Counted from the first letter of the stretch, positions 7,907 through 17,536 are shown. The stretch: DNA of 64,000 nt from Azoarcus sp. (GCA_030604735.1 JAUVVG010000003.1:82987-146986), one strand, 5' to 3'. The notes: generated from the letters alone by a model not told the origin. Numbers and translations: made by a program.

Positions 7907-9850
7907 TCAGCGAGAGGTGCTCGACAGCTTCATCGCCCGCGATGTCCGGTCTATCAGTACGGTCAGCGCGATGATCACGATCAGGTAGGTGCCAGCCCGC
8001 TCGAAGCGGAACCACTCGAAGTTGAAGCTGAACTGGAAGCCGAGCCCGCCGACACCGATCAGCCCGAGCACCACCGCGGCGCGCACATTGCTTTCGAACT
8101 GGAAGAAGCTGTAGGTCATCCACTCGCGCCATACCAGCGGCACCGCGACTACACCGAACACGAGCGAGCGCGACGCGCCGCACACCGGCTCGAAGCGTCG
8201 CAACGCGAGATTATCCACGCTCTCGCCGAACACCCGGGTCAGCACCCCCAAGGTATGGAGCGCGATCGCGATCGTGCCGGCGACCAGCCCGGGGCCGAAG
8301 AAGGCGATGAACAGGAAGGCCCACATCACCTCGGGCACCCCGCGCGACACCATCGCAGTCGCCCTCGCCGCGGCCAGTTGCAGACCGCGCAAGGCCACGA
8401 CCCAACGTGAAGGGCTTTCCCCACTGAAGCGCTGCGCATGGCGCTGAAAAGTCGCCGAATGCGGATAGGTCAGAAGGATCGCCCCGGCCACGCCAAGCAC
8501 GGTTCCGACCACCGCGATTGCAAGCGGCACCGCGGCCGACTCGATCGCGCGCCACACGAACCATTTGCGCAACTCCGCCTGCCATGCCTGCCAGGCCTCG
8601 ACCCGCCACACCGACAGCGGCCCATGTTCGGCGAACAGCGCGACCGCCGTCCCGTTCGCCTGGCGCGCCGCGACACTCGCGGCATCCCCGACACCGATCG
8701 CCGCCAGGTCCAGCTCGGGTGACAGCAAACGTTCGAAGAAGCGCAGATTGCTCCAGGCCTCGCCAGTCAGTAAGGCCGTTGCCGGCGCGAGGTGGTTGCG
8801 GGGCACGCCATCCTGCCCCGCCTGATTGCCCCAACCCATGAACCAGATGGACCAGCCCAAGACCCCCACGACAAACAGCGCGGCGAACCACGGCCGGCAA
8901 GGCGGACGCACTCGCGCCGCGACCTCACCCGAAACCGCCGCAGGCGCGGCGGCCGCCCGGTTCGGATCGCCCCGCAGCTGGCGCCGGATCAGGTTGCTGG
9001 CCAGGTCTGCAGTCAAGGTCAGCAGTAGCGTGAACAGGATCAGGGTGCTGACCTTGTCCCAGGCGCCGAAGCGGATCTGATACCAGATCTCGGACCCGAG
9101 CCCACCCCCTCCGACCGCGCCGATCACCGCCGCATTGCGGATCGCGCATTCGGCCCGCATCAGCGTGAAGGACAGTACATTGCGCGAGGCCAGTGGCCGG
9201 ATGCCGTAAAGAAAGGTCGCGATCCGCCCACCCCCTTGGCTGCGCACTTGCGCAAAACGCGCGTCATCGACGCTGTCCCACAGTTCGCTGTAGACCTTGG
9301 CCAGGATGCCGGTGATGTTCAGCGCCAGCGCGAGTGCGCCAGTGAGCGGCCCGAGGCCGATCATCGCGACCAGAATGATCGCCCACACGAAATCGGGCAC
9401 CGCGCGCAGGACGTCCTGAATCAGCCGACAGATCGCGCACAGTGCCGCCGCCGGCGAGCGCAGCGGAAAATGCCGCCAGCCAGGCCAGCGCAAGGCCGGG
9501 CGCTCCTCGCCGACGCAGACCTTGCGGCTCGCCCCCATCGCCAGCGGCCAGGCCAGCATCACCGCGAGCACGGTGCCGAGCACCGCAGCCGACAAGGTCT
9601 GCAGCGTCAGGTCCCAGGCATGGACGATGAAGGACCAGGACAGGTCGGGCGACCCGAACGCGACCAGCCATGCCGCCATCCGTTCGGCCGCCCACGCCCG
9701 CAGCGCCGGATCGGTCAGGGCGGCGAAGTCCCACTCGGCGGCATGAAAAGCCGCCGCCAGCGCGAGCAAGGTGGCGACGATCGCAACAAAGTGCCCAAGC
9801 GGTCGCTTGGGGTGGAACGCGAACGAGGGCGCAATCGCGATCGCGCTCAT
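7907..9850 (-). CDS. phnE: PhnE-type ABC permease, tandem fused
   Basis: A 647-residue inner-membrane permease made of two PhnE-like BPD_transp_1 modules in one chain. The first ends with the EAA-region sequence VIGAVGGGGLGSEIWYQI, the second with VVLGLIGVGGLGFQFSF, so each half has its own coupling region and the protein can form the whole channel. A linker at residues 300-420 is rich in Ala/Arg, and the segment after the next helix may be periplasmic. The ATG at 9850 is chosen for the GAGGGAG site upstream; a GTG seven codons earlier is possible. It lies downstream of the phnD-phnC genes. Substrate class is phosphonate, phosphite or selenate; see the binding protein. Confidence 0.85.
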   Translation of the reverse strand: MSAIAIAPSFAFHPKRPLGHFVAIVATLLALAAAFHAAEWDFAALTDPALRAWAAERMAAWLVAFGSPDLSWSFIVHAWDLTLQTLSAAVLGTVLAVMLAWPLAMGASRKVCVGEERPALRWPGWRHFPLRSPAAALCAICRLIQDVLRAVPDFVWAIILVAMIGLGPLTGALALALNITGILAKVYSELWDSVDDARFAQVRSQGGGRIATFLYGIRPLASRNVLSFTLMRAECAIRNAAVIGAVGGGGLGSEIWYQIRFGAWDKVSTLILFTLLLTLTADLASNLIRRQLRGDPNRAAAAPAAVSGEVAARVRPPCRPWFAALFVVGVLGWSIWFMGWGNQAGQDGVPRNHLAPATALLTGEAWSNLRFFERLLSPELDLAAIGVGDAASVAARQANGTAVALFAEHGPLSVWRVEAWQAWQAELRKWFVWRAIESAAVPLAIAVVGTVLGVAGAILLTYPHSATFQRHAQRFSGESPSRWVVALRGLQLAAARATAMVSRGVPEVMWAFLFIAFFGPGLVAGTIAIALHTLGVLTRVFGESVDNLALRRFEPVCGASRSLVFGVVAVPLVWREWMTYSFFQFESNVRAAVVLGLIGVGGLGFQFSFNFEWFRFERAGTYLIVIIALTVLIDRTSRAMKLSSTSR

Positions 9851-9985
9851 CGACTCATGCTCCCTCGACACGCGTGGACGTGCCTCGAACGCACAGACGG
9901 CGCAAGCGCGTCGGCCCGATGCGCTGCGGGATCCCTCCAGGAGCCGACTTGATCGCCTGCGGGTTGGCCAAGCACAAGCCGGTTT

Positions 9986-10789
9986 TCATGCCGGCAACAC
10001 CATCTCGTCGAGATGAAGCGCGCGATACTCGGCGCCATACAACTCGCGCAGCAGCGACTGGCTGAGCTGGGCCGGTTCCCCCTGCCAGAACAAGGCCCCG
10101 TCGCGCAGCGCCACGACCCGGTCGAAATGGCCTTGCAGCAAGTCCAGCGTGTGCAGGTTCACGACCAGCGTGACCCGCTCCTGCTCGGCCAATCCGCACA
10201 ACAGCCCTATGATCTCGCGCCCGAGGCGCAAGTCCAGCGCACTGACCGGCTCGTCGGCCAGCACCAGCCTGGGCGCCTGCACGATCAGCCGCGCCACCGC
10301 GACCCGTTGCTGCTGGCCCCCGGAGAGCTCATCCGGCAACGACCACAACTTGTCGGCCAGCTCCACCCGGGCCAGCGCATCACGCGCCAGACCGATCTGC
10401 TGCGGCCACAACAGCGACAGCAGGGCCCGCGCCAGGGACCAATGGCCGAGCCGCCCCATCAGCACGTTGTGCACCACCCGCAACGACGGAATCAGATTGT
10501 CCTGCTGATGCAGGAAGCCGACCTCGCGGCGCAGACGCGCCAGCGCACGCCCACGCAGACGAGTGGTGTCCTGCCCCAACGTGCGCACTTCGCCGGCGAC
10601 CGGCTTGACCAGCCCGGCGATCAAGCGGAACAAGGTGGTCTTGCCGGCGCCGGAGGGGCCGATCACCGCGACCCGTTCGCCCGGCACGATCGACAGATCG
10701 ATCCGGTCCAGGACCCGCCGCCGCTCGCGACCGTCACCGTACTCGACCGATGCGCCGGCGATCCGCACCGGAGCATCCGGTTCGCCCAT
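9986..10789 (-). CDS. phnC: PhnC-type ABC transporter ATPase
   Basis: A 267-residue ATPase subunit of the phosphonate-class importer. It has Walker A (GPSGAGKTT, about residues 47-55), a Q-loop with HQQDN, the ABC signature LSGGQQQRVAVAR, Walker B (LVLADEP) and the switch His (NLHTLD). It energises import through the fused permease encoded downstream. The ATG at 10789 begins 4 bases after the TGA of the binding-protein gene, which suggests translational coupling. The next gene, the permease, starts 135 bases further on. Family assignment is secure; the transported anion is not. Confidence 0.9.
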   Translation of the reverse strand: MGEPDAPVRIAGASVEYGDGRERRRVLDRIDLSIVPGERVAVIGPSGAGKTTLFRLIAGLVKPVAGEVRTLGQDTTRLRGRALARLRREVGFLHQQDNLIPSLRVVHNVLMGRLGHWSLARALLSLLWPQQIGLARDALARVELADKLWSLPDELSGGQQQRVAVARLIVQAPRLVLADEPVSALDLRLGREIIGLLCGLAEQERVTLVVNLHTLDLLQGHFDRVVALRDGALFWQGEPAQLSQSLLRELYGAEYRALHLDEMVLPA

Positions 10790-10793
10790 GGGG

Positions 10794-11720
10794 TCAGCCG
10801 CCGATGTCGATGCCCGACTCGAGCAGCTCGACATAGCCCATCCACTCGGCGATGTCGGCGTCGATGAATTGACCCGCCTTCAGGTAGCCGAGAATCCGCT
10901 TGCCCTCTTCGGTGCCGTCGTCGATCCCGAGCAAGGCCGCCTTCAGTGCGGCCAGCAGATCCGGTCCGAGGTCGGCGCGCGCGGTCAGTGCATAATTGGT
11001 GAAGGGCGGCGTGGTGTAGATGATGGGCGCGCGCGCCTTCAACTCGTCGCTCGCCTTGTCCCAGGACGCATAGTTGAGCGCGCCGACCTGATGGGTGCCA
11101 TCGGCGACCATCTGCATCACCACATCATGGCTGCCTGAATAGGCTACCGTGCGGAACACCGATTCCGGCCCTGCACCGGTCTCGTCCTGGAAGAACTTGC
11201 GCGGCATCATGTGGCCCGAGGTGCTGCTCTTGCTGCCGAAGGTGAAGCTCCAGCCCTTGCCCTCGGCCGAGCCGGCCAGCTCGGCCAGACTATCGACTTG
11301 GGTGAGCCCAGTCGCCGGATTGGCGATGAAGTAGCTGACGAAGCCCTTGTCGATGTCACGACAGCCGAGCACCACGAGTTGCTCGCCCATCATCATACGC
11401 GCCTGCGCGGTGGTCACCGCGCCGAGCCAGGCGATGTGGGCCCGGCCGGTCGCGAGCGCGGTCACGCTCGCAGCATAGTTCTCGACATGCATGTACTCGA
11501 CCGGAATGCCGACCGCGTCGCCCAGATGGCGCGCCAGTGCGCCGAAATTCTCGCGCATCCGGTCGGCATCGCCGTCGTCCGGGATCGCAGTGATGATCAG
11601 TTTGGCCGGCCGCGGCTGCGCCTGCGCGTGCGGTGTAGCCAGGATGAACGATGCAGTCGCCGCGAGCACGGCGAAAGACATGAGAAAGCCTCTGCGCGCG
11701 GCAGACTTGAGCAAGGACAT
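10794..11720 (-). CDS. phnD: PhnD-type periplasmic binding protein (phosphonate/phosphite/selenate class)
   Basis: A 308-residue binding protein with a signal peptide (residues 1-34, ending AQAQ). The mature part has the PhnD-like features FTFGSKSSTSGHMMPRKFF and VAYSGSHDVVMQMVADGTHQVG: the Ser-Ser-Thr-Ser-Gly-His loop caps the anion site and the GSHD segment lies in the second lobe. The overall pattern also recalls proteins annotated as putative selenate-binding, a group that often goes with fused PhnE permeases, so phosphonate is not the only option. The ATG at 11720 has a GGGAG site. It is first gene of the operon; the promoter must lie in the 258-base gap 11721-11978, where no clear gene is seen. 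Confidence 0.87.
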   Translation of the reverse strand: MSLLKSAARRGFLMSFAVLAATASFILATPHAQAQPRPAKLIITAIPDDGDADRMRENFGALARHLGDAVGIPVEYMHVENYAASVTALATGRAHIAWLGAVTTAQARMMMGEQLVVLGCRDIDKGFVSYFIANPATGLTQVDSLAELAGSAEGKGWSFTFGSKSSTSGHMMPRKFFQDETGAGPESVFRTVAYSGSHDVVMQMVADGTHQVGALNYASWDKASDELKARAPIIYTTPPFTNYALTARADLGPDLLAALKAALLGIDDGTEEGKRILGYLKAGQFIDADIAEWMGYVELLESGIDIGG

Positions 11721-11978
11721 GGCGACTCCCGATTGTCGGAAACGATGCGAACAAGAGCTCGCCCGCTTCACAGCCACCCCGGAGCGGGATGCACCGGGGC
11801 TTAAAAACAGCCTTTCGACTGCGACTCTTCAGTGCGGTACACAGACCGCGATAACACGACTACACACTACGAACGGCAGACTGCACAAACCATGATCCGC
11901 CGGTGCCGCCAAGGCGACACCGGCGCCCGGCACCCTGTCCCGCCGCGGAGACCGGGCTGGGCGACCGAACCCGCGATC

Positions 11979-13274
11979 TCACAGGAACAGATAACTGCAG
12001 ATCGCCACTGCGGCGATCACCGCGACCACGTCGGCGGTCAACGCGGCCGCCAGTGTATGACGAATCCGGCGGATCTGCACCGCGCCGAAATACACCGCGA
12101 GCACGTAGAAGGTGGTTTCGGTCGAGCCCTGCAGCGTGGTGACCAGATAGCCCACATAGCTGTCCGGGCCGATCGCCGGGTCGTTGATGATCGAGGCCAT
12201 CACGCCGTAGGCGCCGGAGCCGGACAAGGGACGCAGCAAGGCCATGGGCAGCGCCTCGGCCGGCAGGCCGACCTTGCTGGTGAGGCCCCCGAGCACGCTG
12301 ACCATCACGTCCATCGCCCCGCTGGCGCGGAACATGCCCACCGCGACCAGGATCGCGACCAGATACGGGATGATGCGCAGCGCAACCTGGAAGCCATCCT
12401 TCGCGCCCTCGACGAAGACCTCGTAGATGCGCACCCCGCGCGCGGCCCCGAACAGCAGGAAGCCGATCATCAGGCCGGGAATGATCCACGGCGAGATCAC
12501 CCGCCCCCACAAAATGGTGGCCGGAATCAGCGCGACGACGCCCCCCAGCGCCAGGATCGACACCCATAGAGGATAGGCGCCCGGATCTTCAGGCAAGGCC
12601 TCGCGCGCCGGATCGTCGGCCACCCAGGGGCGCTCCATCGCAGCGGCCGCGGGATCGGGCGGCCCGATCGCCGAGAAGCGCTTGTACACCATCGCCGCGG
12701 TGATCGCCGCGATGGTCGCGCACACGGTCGCGAACAGCGTGGTCGGCAGGATGGCGGCCGGATCGGCCGAGCCGGCCGCCGCGCGGATCGCGATCACGCC
12801 GGTCGGCAGCAGGGTGATGCTCGAGGTGTTGATCGCGAGGAACAAGGCCATCGAGTTGGTCGCGGTGCCGGGCCGGGTATTGAGTTTGTCGAGCTCCTGC
12901 ATCGCGCGGATGCCAAAGGGTGTCGCCGCATTGCCCAGCCCGAGGGCGTTGGCCGAGAGGTTCAGGATCATCGCGCCCATCGCTGGATGGTTGGGCGGAA
13001 TCTCGGGAAAGAGCCGGGTCATCAGCGGCCGGATCAGGCGCGCGATGATCACCAGCAGCCCGCCCGCCTCGGCCACCTTCATCAACCCGAGGAACAGCGT
13101 CATCACCCCGACCAGCCCGAGCGCGAGCTCGACCGCCCCGCTGGCCGACGAGATCATTCCGGCCGACAAGGCCTCCATCGGCGTCTGCACGCCTTCGGCC
13201 GGCACATGGCCGATCTCGCGCCAGGCGGCAGCGAAGAATGCGATCAGGACGATGCCGAGAAAGATCGAGTTCAT
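11979..13274 (-). CDS. SpmA/SpmB-type nucleoside-recognition (Gate) domain membrane protein
   Basis: About 431 residues of polytopic membrane protein formed by two nucleoside-recognition (Gate) domains, corresponding to spore-maturation proteins SpmA and SpmB joined end to end, as is usual in non-sporulating proteobacteria. The first half has the conserved segments NLSANALGLGNAATPFG and NTSSITLLPTGVIAIR; the second has LLRPLSGSGAYGVM and TTLQGSTETTFYVLAVYFG. The role in proteobacteria is unknown; transport of a small molecule is the common guess. The start is uncertain: the ATG at 13274 resembles homologues, a further ATG at 13301 is also in frame, and neither has a clear ribosome site. Confidence 0.85.
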   Translation of the reverse strand: MNSIFLGIVLIAFFAAAWREIGHVPAEGVQTPMEALSAGMISSASGAVELALGLVGVMTLFLGLMKVAEAGGLLVIIARLIRPLMTRLFPEIPPNHPAMGAMILNLSANALGLGNAATPFGIRAMQELDKLNTRPGTATNSMALFLAINTSSITLLPTGVIAIRAAAGSADPAAILPTTLFATVCATIAAITAAMVYKRFSAIGPPDPAAAAMERPWVADDPAREALPEDPGAYPLWVSILALGGVVALIPATILWGRVISPWIIPGLMIGFLLFGAARGVRIYEVFVEGAKDGFQVALRIIPYLVAILVAVGMFRASGAMDVMVSVLGGLTSKVGLPAEALPMALLRPLSGSGAYGVMASIINDPAIGPDSYVGYLVTTLQGSTETTFYVLAVYFGAVQIRRIRHTLAAALTADVVAVIAAVAICSYLFL

Positions 13275-13389
13275 GGGCCAGGGAAAAGACGGCTTCGGCA
13301 TTGCGCCGCAGCACGGATGTCCGAAAGGGCGCTATTGTGGCATAGGCCCCGCGCCTGCAGCGGCCTGACGCTGGTACCCGAGAGCGAAA

Positions 13390-16044
13390 TCATGCGCAGG
13401 CATGCTCGGCCATCCAGGCCTCGAAGACCTCGGCCGGCATCGGACGCCCAAGCAGATAGCCCTGATACTCCCGGCACTCGCGCTGGACCAGATAGCCCAG
13501 CTGGGCCGGGGTTTCGACCCCTTCCGCGATCACGTCCTTGCCAAGGAAGGACGCCATCGACAGGATGGTCCCGACGATCGCGGCATCGTCCAGATCGTCG
13601 GGAAGCCCCTCGACGAAGCTGCGGTCGATCTTCAAGCGGTCCACCGGCAGGCGCTTGAGGTAGCTCAGCGACGAGTAGCCGGTCCCGAAATCATCGATCG
13701 CAAGCGTGATCCCCAGCGTTTTCAGATGCTCCAGGTTGATGATGCACTGCTCGACCTGGCGCAGGATGTGCCCCTCGGTGATTTCCAGTTCCAACAGGCG
13801 AGGCGACAAGCCAGTGCGCTGCAAGATGGCTCCGACGACCTGGTACAAGTCGCGATGGCCTACCTGCTGGCTGGACAAATTGACCGCGACCCGTATCGGC
13901 TTGCCTGCAAGCTCCCATTTGCGCGCCTGGGCACAGGCGATTTCCAGCACCCAGTTGCCGATCTGCCCGATCAGGCCGATCTCTTCGGCTACCGGAATGA
14001 ACTGGTCCGGCGGCACCAGCCCACGCTCCGGGTGCAGCCAGCGGACCAAGGCCTCGGCACCTATCAGTTCGCCGCTGCGGCAATCCGCCTGCGGCTGGAA
14101 GAAAACCCTGAACTCGCCCCGGTCGAGGGCGCGCCTGAGCCCGCCTTCGAGCTCGAAAAGCTCACGACTGATCCGGGTCTGCTCAGCGGTGTAGAAGCGG
14201 AAGGTACTGCGCCCTGACGCCTTGGCCTCGTACATCGCAGAATCCGCGCTGCGCAGCAGCGCTTCGCTATCGGTGCCATCGTCGGGATGGAGCGCGATCC
14301 CGATGCTCGCCCCGACGAAGATCTCATGCTCGTCGAGCACCACCGGGTCTTCCAGCAGCGCCAGCAATTTTTGCGCGACGCGGGCCGCCCCTTCGGGCGA
14401 GCGCACCCCCTCCACCAGCACGACGAATTCATCGCCGCCGAATCGGGCCAGCGTGTCCTCATCCCGCACCGCATGCTGCAGACGCGAGGCCACGACTTTC
14501 AGCAAGCGATCGCCATACTGGTGTCCGAGACTGTCATTGACATTCTTGAAACGGTCCAGATCGATGAACATCAGCGCGACCTTGAGGTCGTCACGCCGGG
14601 AGCGTTCCAGGGCATGATTGAGCCGATCCGCAAACAGGGTCCGGTTCGGCAGATCGGTCAGCCCATCATGATGTGCGAGATGGCGGATCCGGTCCTCGCT
14701 GAACTTCTTGTCGGTGATGTCACTGAACATGGAGATGTAATGGCGCACCACGCCTCTGCCATCCCTGACCGTGCTGACATGGTGCCAGACCGGAAAACTC
14801 TGCCCTCCACTGCGCTGGAACCGGCTTTCGCCACTCCACTCGCCCGTCTGGTCCACCCCTTGCCACAGTCTTCCGCAATAGCGCTCGCGCTCGTCGTCCG
14901 GGCACAGCGCGCCGCACAGCGTCCGCCCACGCAAATCGGCCTGGCCATAACCGGTGATATCCACACAGGCCTGATTCACTTCGAGAATCCGGTGATCGCG
15001 ATCGAGAATCAGCACCGCCATCGGACTGCTCTCGAACACCGAGGCGGCCAGCGTCATGCCATCGGTCAACTGGCTGAGCTGCCGCGATTGAGTCAGCACC
15101 CGCTCGGCCACTGGACGAATCGCCCGCGCAGTCAACACCGAACCGGCCAGCACCAGCGCCAGCATGACCAGAAGGGGAGAAACCAGTCGTTCCAATACCG
15201 GCGAATCGAAAGCCTCGGCCGGCACGACAAGTGCCACGCCCCAGCCCGGTCGATCGACAATGCCCGAGAACGCCGCCACTTCGGCCATGCCCGTACCACT
15301 GCGCAGACGCTCGACGCCCGCGAGCCCGCTGGCCGCCCGCCGGAGCAAGTCGATCATCGCGGCCGGGAGACGCTGCGGGTCATCGCGACCGACCTCGATC
15401 AGCCATTGTTCATCGCCGAGAATCAGCAACTGCCTGACCCGTTCGCCAGGGGGCGCCGACTCGGCGAGCATGGCCTCGAGCGGCGCGAGGTCGAAACTGA
15501 GTACATCGGTCCCGACCCGATCTGTCCCTCGCGCGAGAATGGGCATCGCGACCAGCAGCCTTGGCCTGCCAGCGATCTCCACCGGCCCGAACAGCGTGCC
15601 CTCGAGTTGGGCGGCATCCGGAGGCGGCAGCAGTTCGGGAGGAATCGGCTCACCAAGCTCGAGCACCGGGGCGCCTTCGCGATCCAGCCGCACAAAACCG
15701 ATAATGTTGCCCGCCTGATCCAGCGCATCCCGCAAGCGTGGCGCGGAAAAGCTGACCAACTGGGCCAGGCTGATCTGCCACGCATTGTATTGCTCCAGCA
15801 TGTCGCGCACCGCGGTCCGGCTTGCGACCTGCGCGGCGATGCCCGTCATCTTGTCGAGGGACTGGTCCAGTAATCGTGCCTGGCCTTGAGTACTGTCGAG
15901 CAGCGACCTTGCCGCGACTTCATGCGCGTGTCGATAAATTGGAAACGCGGTCGCAACACCAACCAGCAGGCCGGTTACCAGGATCCCGGCCACCGCGAAG
16001 AACTGTATCCGCCGCTGCAGCCGGACGCTCTGGTCGATTTCCAT
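13390..16044 (-). CDS. membrane-bound PAS-GGDEF-EAL cyclic-di-GMP protein
   Basis: An 884-residue inner-membrane signalling protein. The order is helix 1 (about 14-36), a periplasmic sensor region (about 38-280), helix 2 (about 285-308), a PAS domain (about 335-450), GGDEF and EAL. The cyclase motif GGDEF is intact at 536-540, with the inhibitory site RDED (527-530) exactly five residues before the preceding segment's end. The phosphodiesterase signature EALVRW starts at Glu664 and the later DDFGTGYSS motif is intact, so both activities are possible. Its ATG at 16044 lies one base after the TGA of the 55-residue gene, so translation is probably coupled. An FNR-type box upstream suggests oxygen control. 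Confidence 0.93.
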   Translation of the reverse strand: MEIDQSVRLQRRIQFFAVAGILVTGLLVGVATAFPIYRHAHEVAARSLLDSTQGQARLLDQSLDKMTGIAAQVASRTAVRDMLEQYNAWQISLAQLVSFSAPRLRDALDQAGNIIGFVRLDREGAPVLELGEPIPPELLPPPDAAQLEGTLFGPVEIAGRPRLLVAMPILARGTDRVGTDVLSFDLAPLEAMLAESAPPGERVRQLLILGDEQWLIEVGRDDPQRLPAAMIDLLRRAASGLAGVERLRSGTGMAEVAAFSGIVDRPGWGVALVVPAEAFDSPVLERLVSPLLVMLALVLAGSVLTARAIRPVAERVLTQSRQLSQLTDGMTLAASVFESSPMAVLILDRDHRILEVNQACVDITGYGQADLRGRTLCGALCPDDERERYCGRLWQGVDQTGEWSGESRFQRSGGQSFPVWHHVSTVRDGRGVVRHYISMFSDITDKKFSEDRIRHLAHHDGLTDLPNRTLFADRLNHALERSRRDDLKVALMFIDLDRFKNVNDSLGHQYGDRLLKVVASRLQHAVRDEDTLARFGGDEFVVLVEGVRSPEGAARVAQKLLALLEDPVVLDEHEIFVGASIGIALHPDDGTDSEALLRSADSAMYEAKASGRSTFRFYTAEQTRISRELFELEGGLRRALDRGEFRVFFQPQADCRSGELIGAEALVRWLHPERGLVPPDQFIPVAEEIGLIGQIGNWVLEIACAQARKWELAGKPIRVAVNLSSQQVGHRDLYQVVGAILQRTGLSPRLLELEITEGHILRQVEQCIINLEHLKTLGITLAIDDFGTGYSSLSYLKRLPVDRLKIDRSFVEGLPDDLDDAAIVGTILSMASFLGKDVIAEGVETPAQLGYLVQRECREYQGYLLGRPMPAEVFEAWMAEHACA

Positions 16045-16045
16045 C

Positions 16046-16213
16046 TCAGAGAGTGTGCAGCCCTTCGAGCTCGGCCCGCTCGTAGATCATGCTCCCGCGC
16101 CCGACCGGCAGAAGACCGCGCGGGCCGAGCGGATCGGCAGCAACACTCGGTCTGACGGGCTGTTCGACCATGTCGCTTCTGATCCTGGCGCTATCCGCAT
16201 CCTTGGTCGCCAT
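16046..16213 (-). CDS. small hypothetical protein coupled to the GGDEF-EAL gene
   Basis: A 55-residue open frame with a strong ribosome site (GAGGAGGGCGAGC) immediately before its ATG at 16213 and a TGA one base before the ATG of the GGDEF-EAL gene. The product is hydrophilic, without a signal peptide or membrane helix. Its C-terminal third (GSMIYERAELEGLHTL) looks like a folded or binding segment, whereas residues 25-40 are rich in Pro, Gly and Leu. I do not recognise the family. The strong ribosome site and tight spacing argue for a real gene, or at least a translated leader that sets expression of the cyclic-di-GMP enzyme. Confidence 0.6.
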   Translation of the reverse strand: MATKDADSARIRSDMVEQPVRPSVAADPLGPRGLLPVGRGSMIYERAELEGLHTL

Positions 16214-16286
16214 GCTCGCCCTCCTCAAGGTCGAATCGTTCAAGCAACCATTCTAATCGCTGCACATCGGAGGAATGGCAAACGGA

Positions 16287-16302
16287 TTTGATGCAGATCA
16301 AA
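16287..16302. promoter_or_regulatory. perfect FNR/ANR-type box
   Basis: The sequence TTTGATGCAGATCAAA is a perfect dyad around four central bases and contains the exact FNR consensus TTGAT-N4-ATCAA (16288-16301). Its centre is about 81 bases upstream of the ATG of the 55-residue gene, in the short gap after the SLAC1-type gene. A possible -10 element (TAGAAT, minus strand, 16250-16255) lies downstream. This would place the small gene and the GGDEF-EAL gene under anaerobic activation; Crp could recognise part of the site. Confidence 0.6.
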
Positions 16303-16350
16303 GAAATATGCGCTTCGCGCTCGGGCCGGCTTCGTTACCCCTGTTTGCGC

Positions 16351-17337
16351 TCAATCGGGCACGCAGATCTGCCCGCGCCGTGCGGCGATCACCGTCTTGA
16401 ACACCAGTACGGCCAGCACCCCGGACAAGGCCACCAGCAACAACACGGCAAACACCTTGAACAACGCAAGTCCGGTCATCGCCGCCATCGACAGGGTCGC
16501 GATCGTCATCGCGGCGAGCGGGAAGGAATAAGCCCAGGCCGAGATGAAGAAAGGCAGGCGAAAAAAGCGCAGCGCATTGCTGGCGAGCAACAGGGTCATG
16601 AAGAGCGCGGTGTAGTAGAGCACCCGCGCGAACCCATCGAGGCTGTCGGTCAGCGCGAGGTAGGCACTGAAGCCGAGCGACGGCGGCGCCAGCAAGATGA
16701 ACAGCGTCGGGGTCAGCCGCGCCGGCAGCGGCTCATGAAAGAACAGGCGGTACATGACGATGGTCATCAGCACCAGCCAGAACACGAGCCCGATGCTGAA
16801 GAAGAACCAGCTCACATCGACCGGCGCGAAGCGCACCCCGATGATCGGAACCAGGATGTTCCCGACCACCGGGATGAACCAGGCCGGATTGGCATGCTTG
16901 ATATCGTAGTGGGTATGGTGAATCCAGCTATTCATCGCGACCAGGGTGAAGCTGAGGTGCAGACACGCACCGACCACCCACATCGCCCGGGCGATACCCG
17001 GTGTGGTGTCTGCCCACATCATCGCCATCAGGATCAAACCGATCGAAATCGCAGGGAAGAAATTGAGCTTGATCGGATGCCGGCGCTCGGCGAGGACCTC
17101 GGCCGGATGGCGCATCAACTTCAGCGCATAGACCCCCGCCAGAAACAGATACAACCCGGTAGCGAACAGGCGCAACAACCAGCCGACTTCCACCGGCATG
17201 CCGAGCACGACATGTGCCTTCATCCACGCCAAGGTCAGCCCTGCCAACCCCATCACGGTCGTGAACATCGCGACCGGAAAGTGCATCAACCTGGCCGACC
17301 CACCTGATGGCAAGCCGCTCGATACTGAGTCATTCAT
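16351..17337 (-). CDS. SLAC1/TehA-family anion channel or exporter
   Basis: A 328-residue integral membrane protein with about ten hydrophobic helices and almost no loops, the layout of the SLAC1/TehA voltage-dependent anion channel family. The early segment LMHFPVAMFTTVMGLAGLTLAW matches the family's first helix, and the Phe-rich central helices are consistent with the gated pore of TehA. Members move chloride, nitrate, malate, sulfite or, when overexpressed, give tellurite tolerance. The ATG at 17337 places the first helix at about residue 20. It is a single gene. The 199-base region upstream (17338-17536) is AT-richer than average and may hold its promoter. Confidence 0.85.
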   Translation of the reverse strand: MNDSVSSGLPSGGSARLMHFPVAMFTTVMGLAGLTLAWMKAHVVLGMPVEVGWLLRLFATGLYLFLAGVYALKLMRHPAEVLAERRHPIKLNFFPAISIGLILMAMMWADTTPGIARAMWVVGACLHLSFTLVAMNSWIHHTHYDIKHANPAWFIPVVGNILVPIIGVRFAPVDVSWFFFSIGLVFWLVLMTIVMYRLFFHEPLPARLTPTLFILLAPPSLGFSAYLALTDSLDGFARVLYYTALFMTLLLASNALRFFRLPFFISAWAYSFPLAAMTIATLSMAAMTGLALFKVFAVLLLVALSGVLAVLVFKTVIAARRGQICVPD

Positions 17338-17536
17338 GCCTAGAATCCTTTGTACAGCCGACTGCCACTTTACTTGGTCGTAAATCGGCGACTCGTCTCT
17401 TTCTCAAGCAATGACTCATTTTAGCTCTAAACAAAATATCGGCACCATGCCACCTTCAGTTTGCCGCTCCTGTTCAGGCCGCCGTGCAACAACAACGCGT
17501 CTGAGTTCTTGCACTGTGCGTGAATGCATCTACCCT

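Noticed and set aside
14287..15873. 528-residue plus-strand open frame inside the GGDEF-EAL gene
   Set aside because: It is antisense to a gene with intact PAS, GGDEF and EAL motifs; its product has low complexity typical of shadows.
16288..17307. Long plus-strand frame across the SLAC1/TehA-type gene
   Set aside because: It is complementary to a well-supported membrane protein and rich in Gln, Arg and His, a typical antisense artefact.
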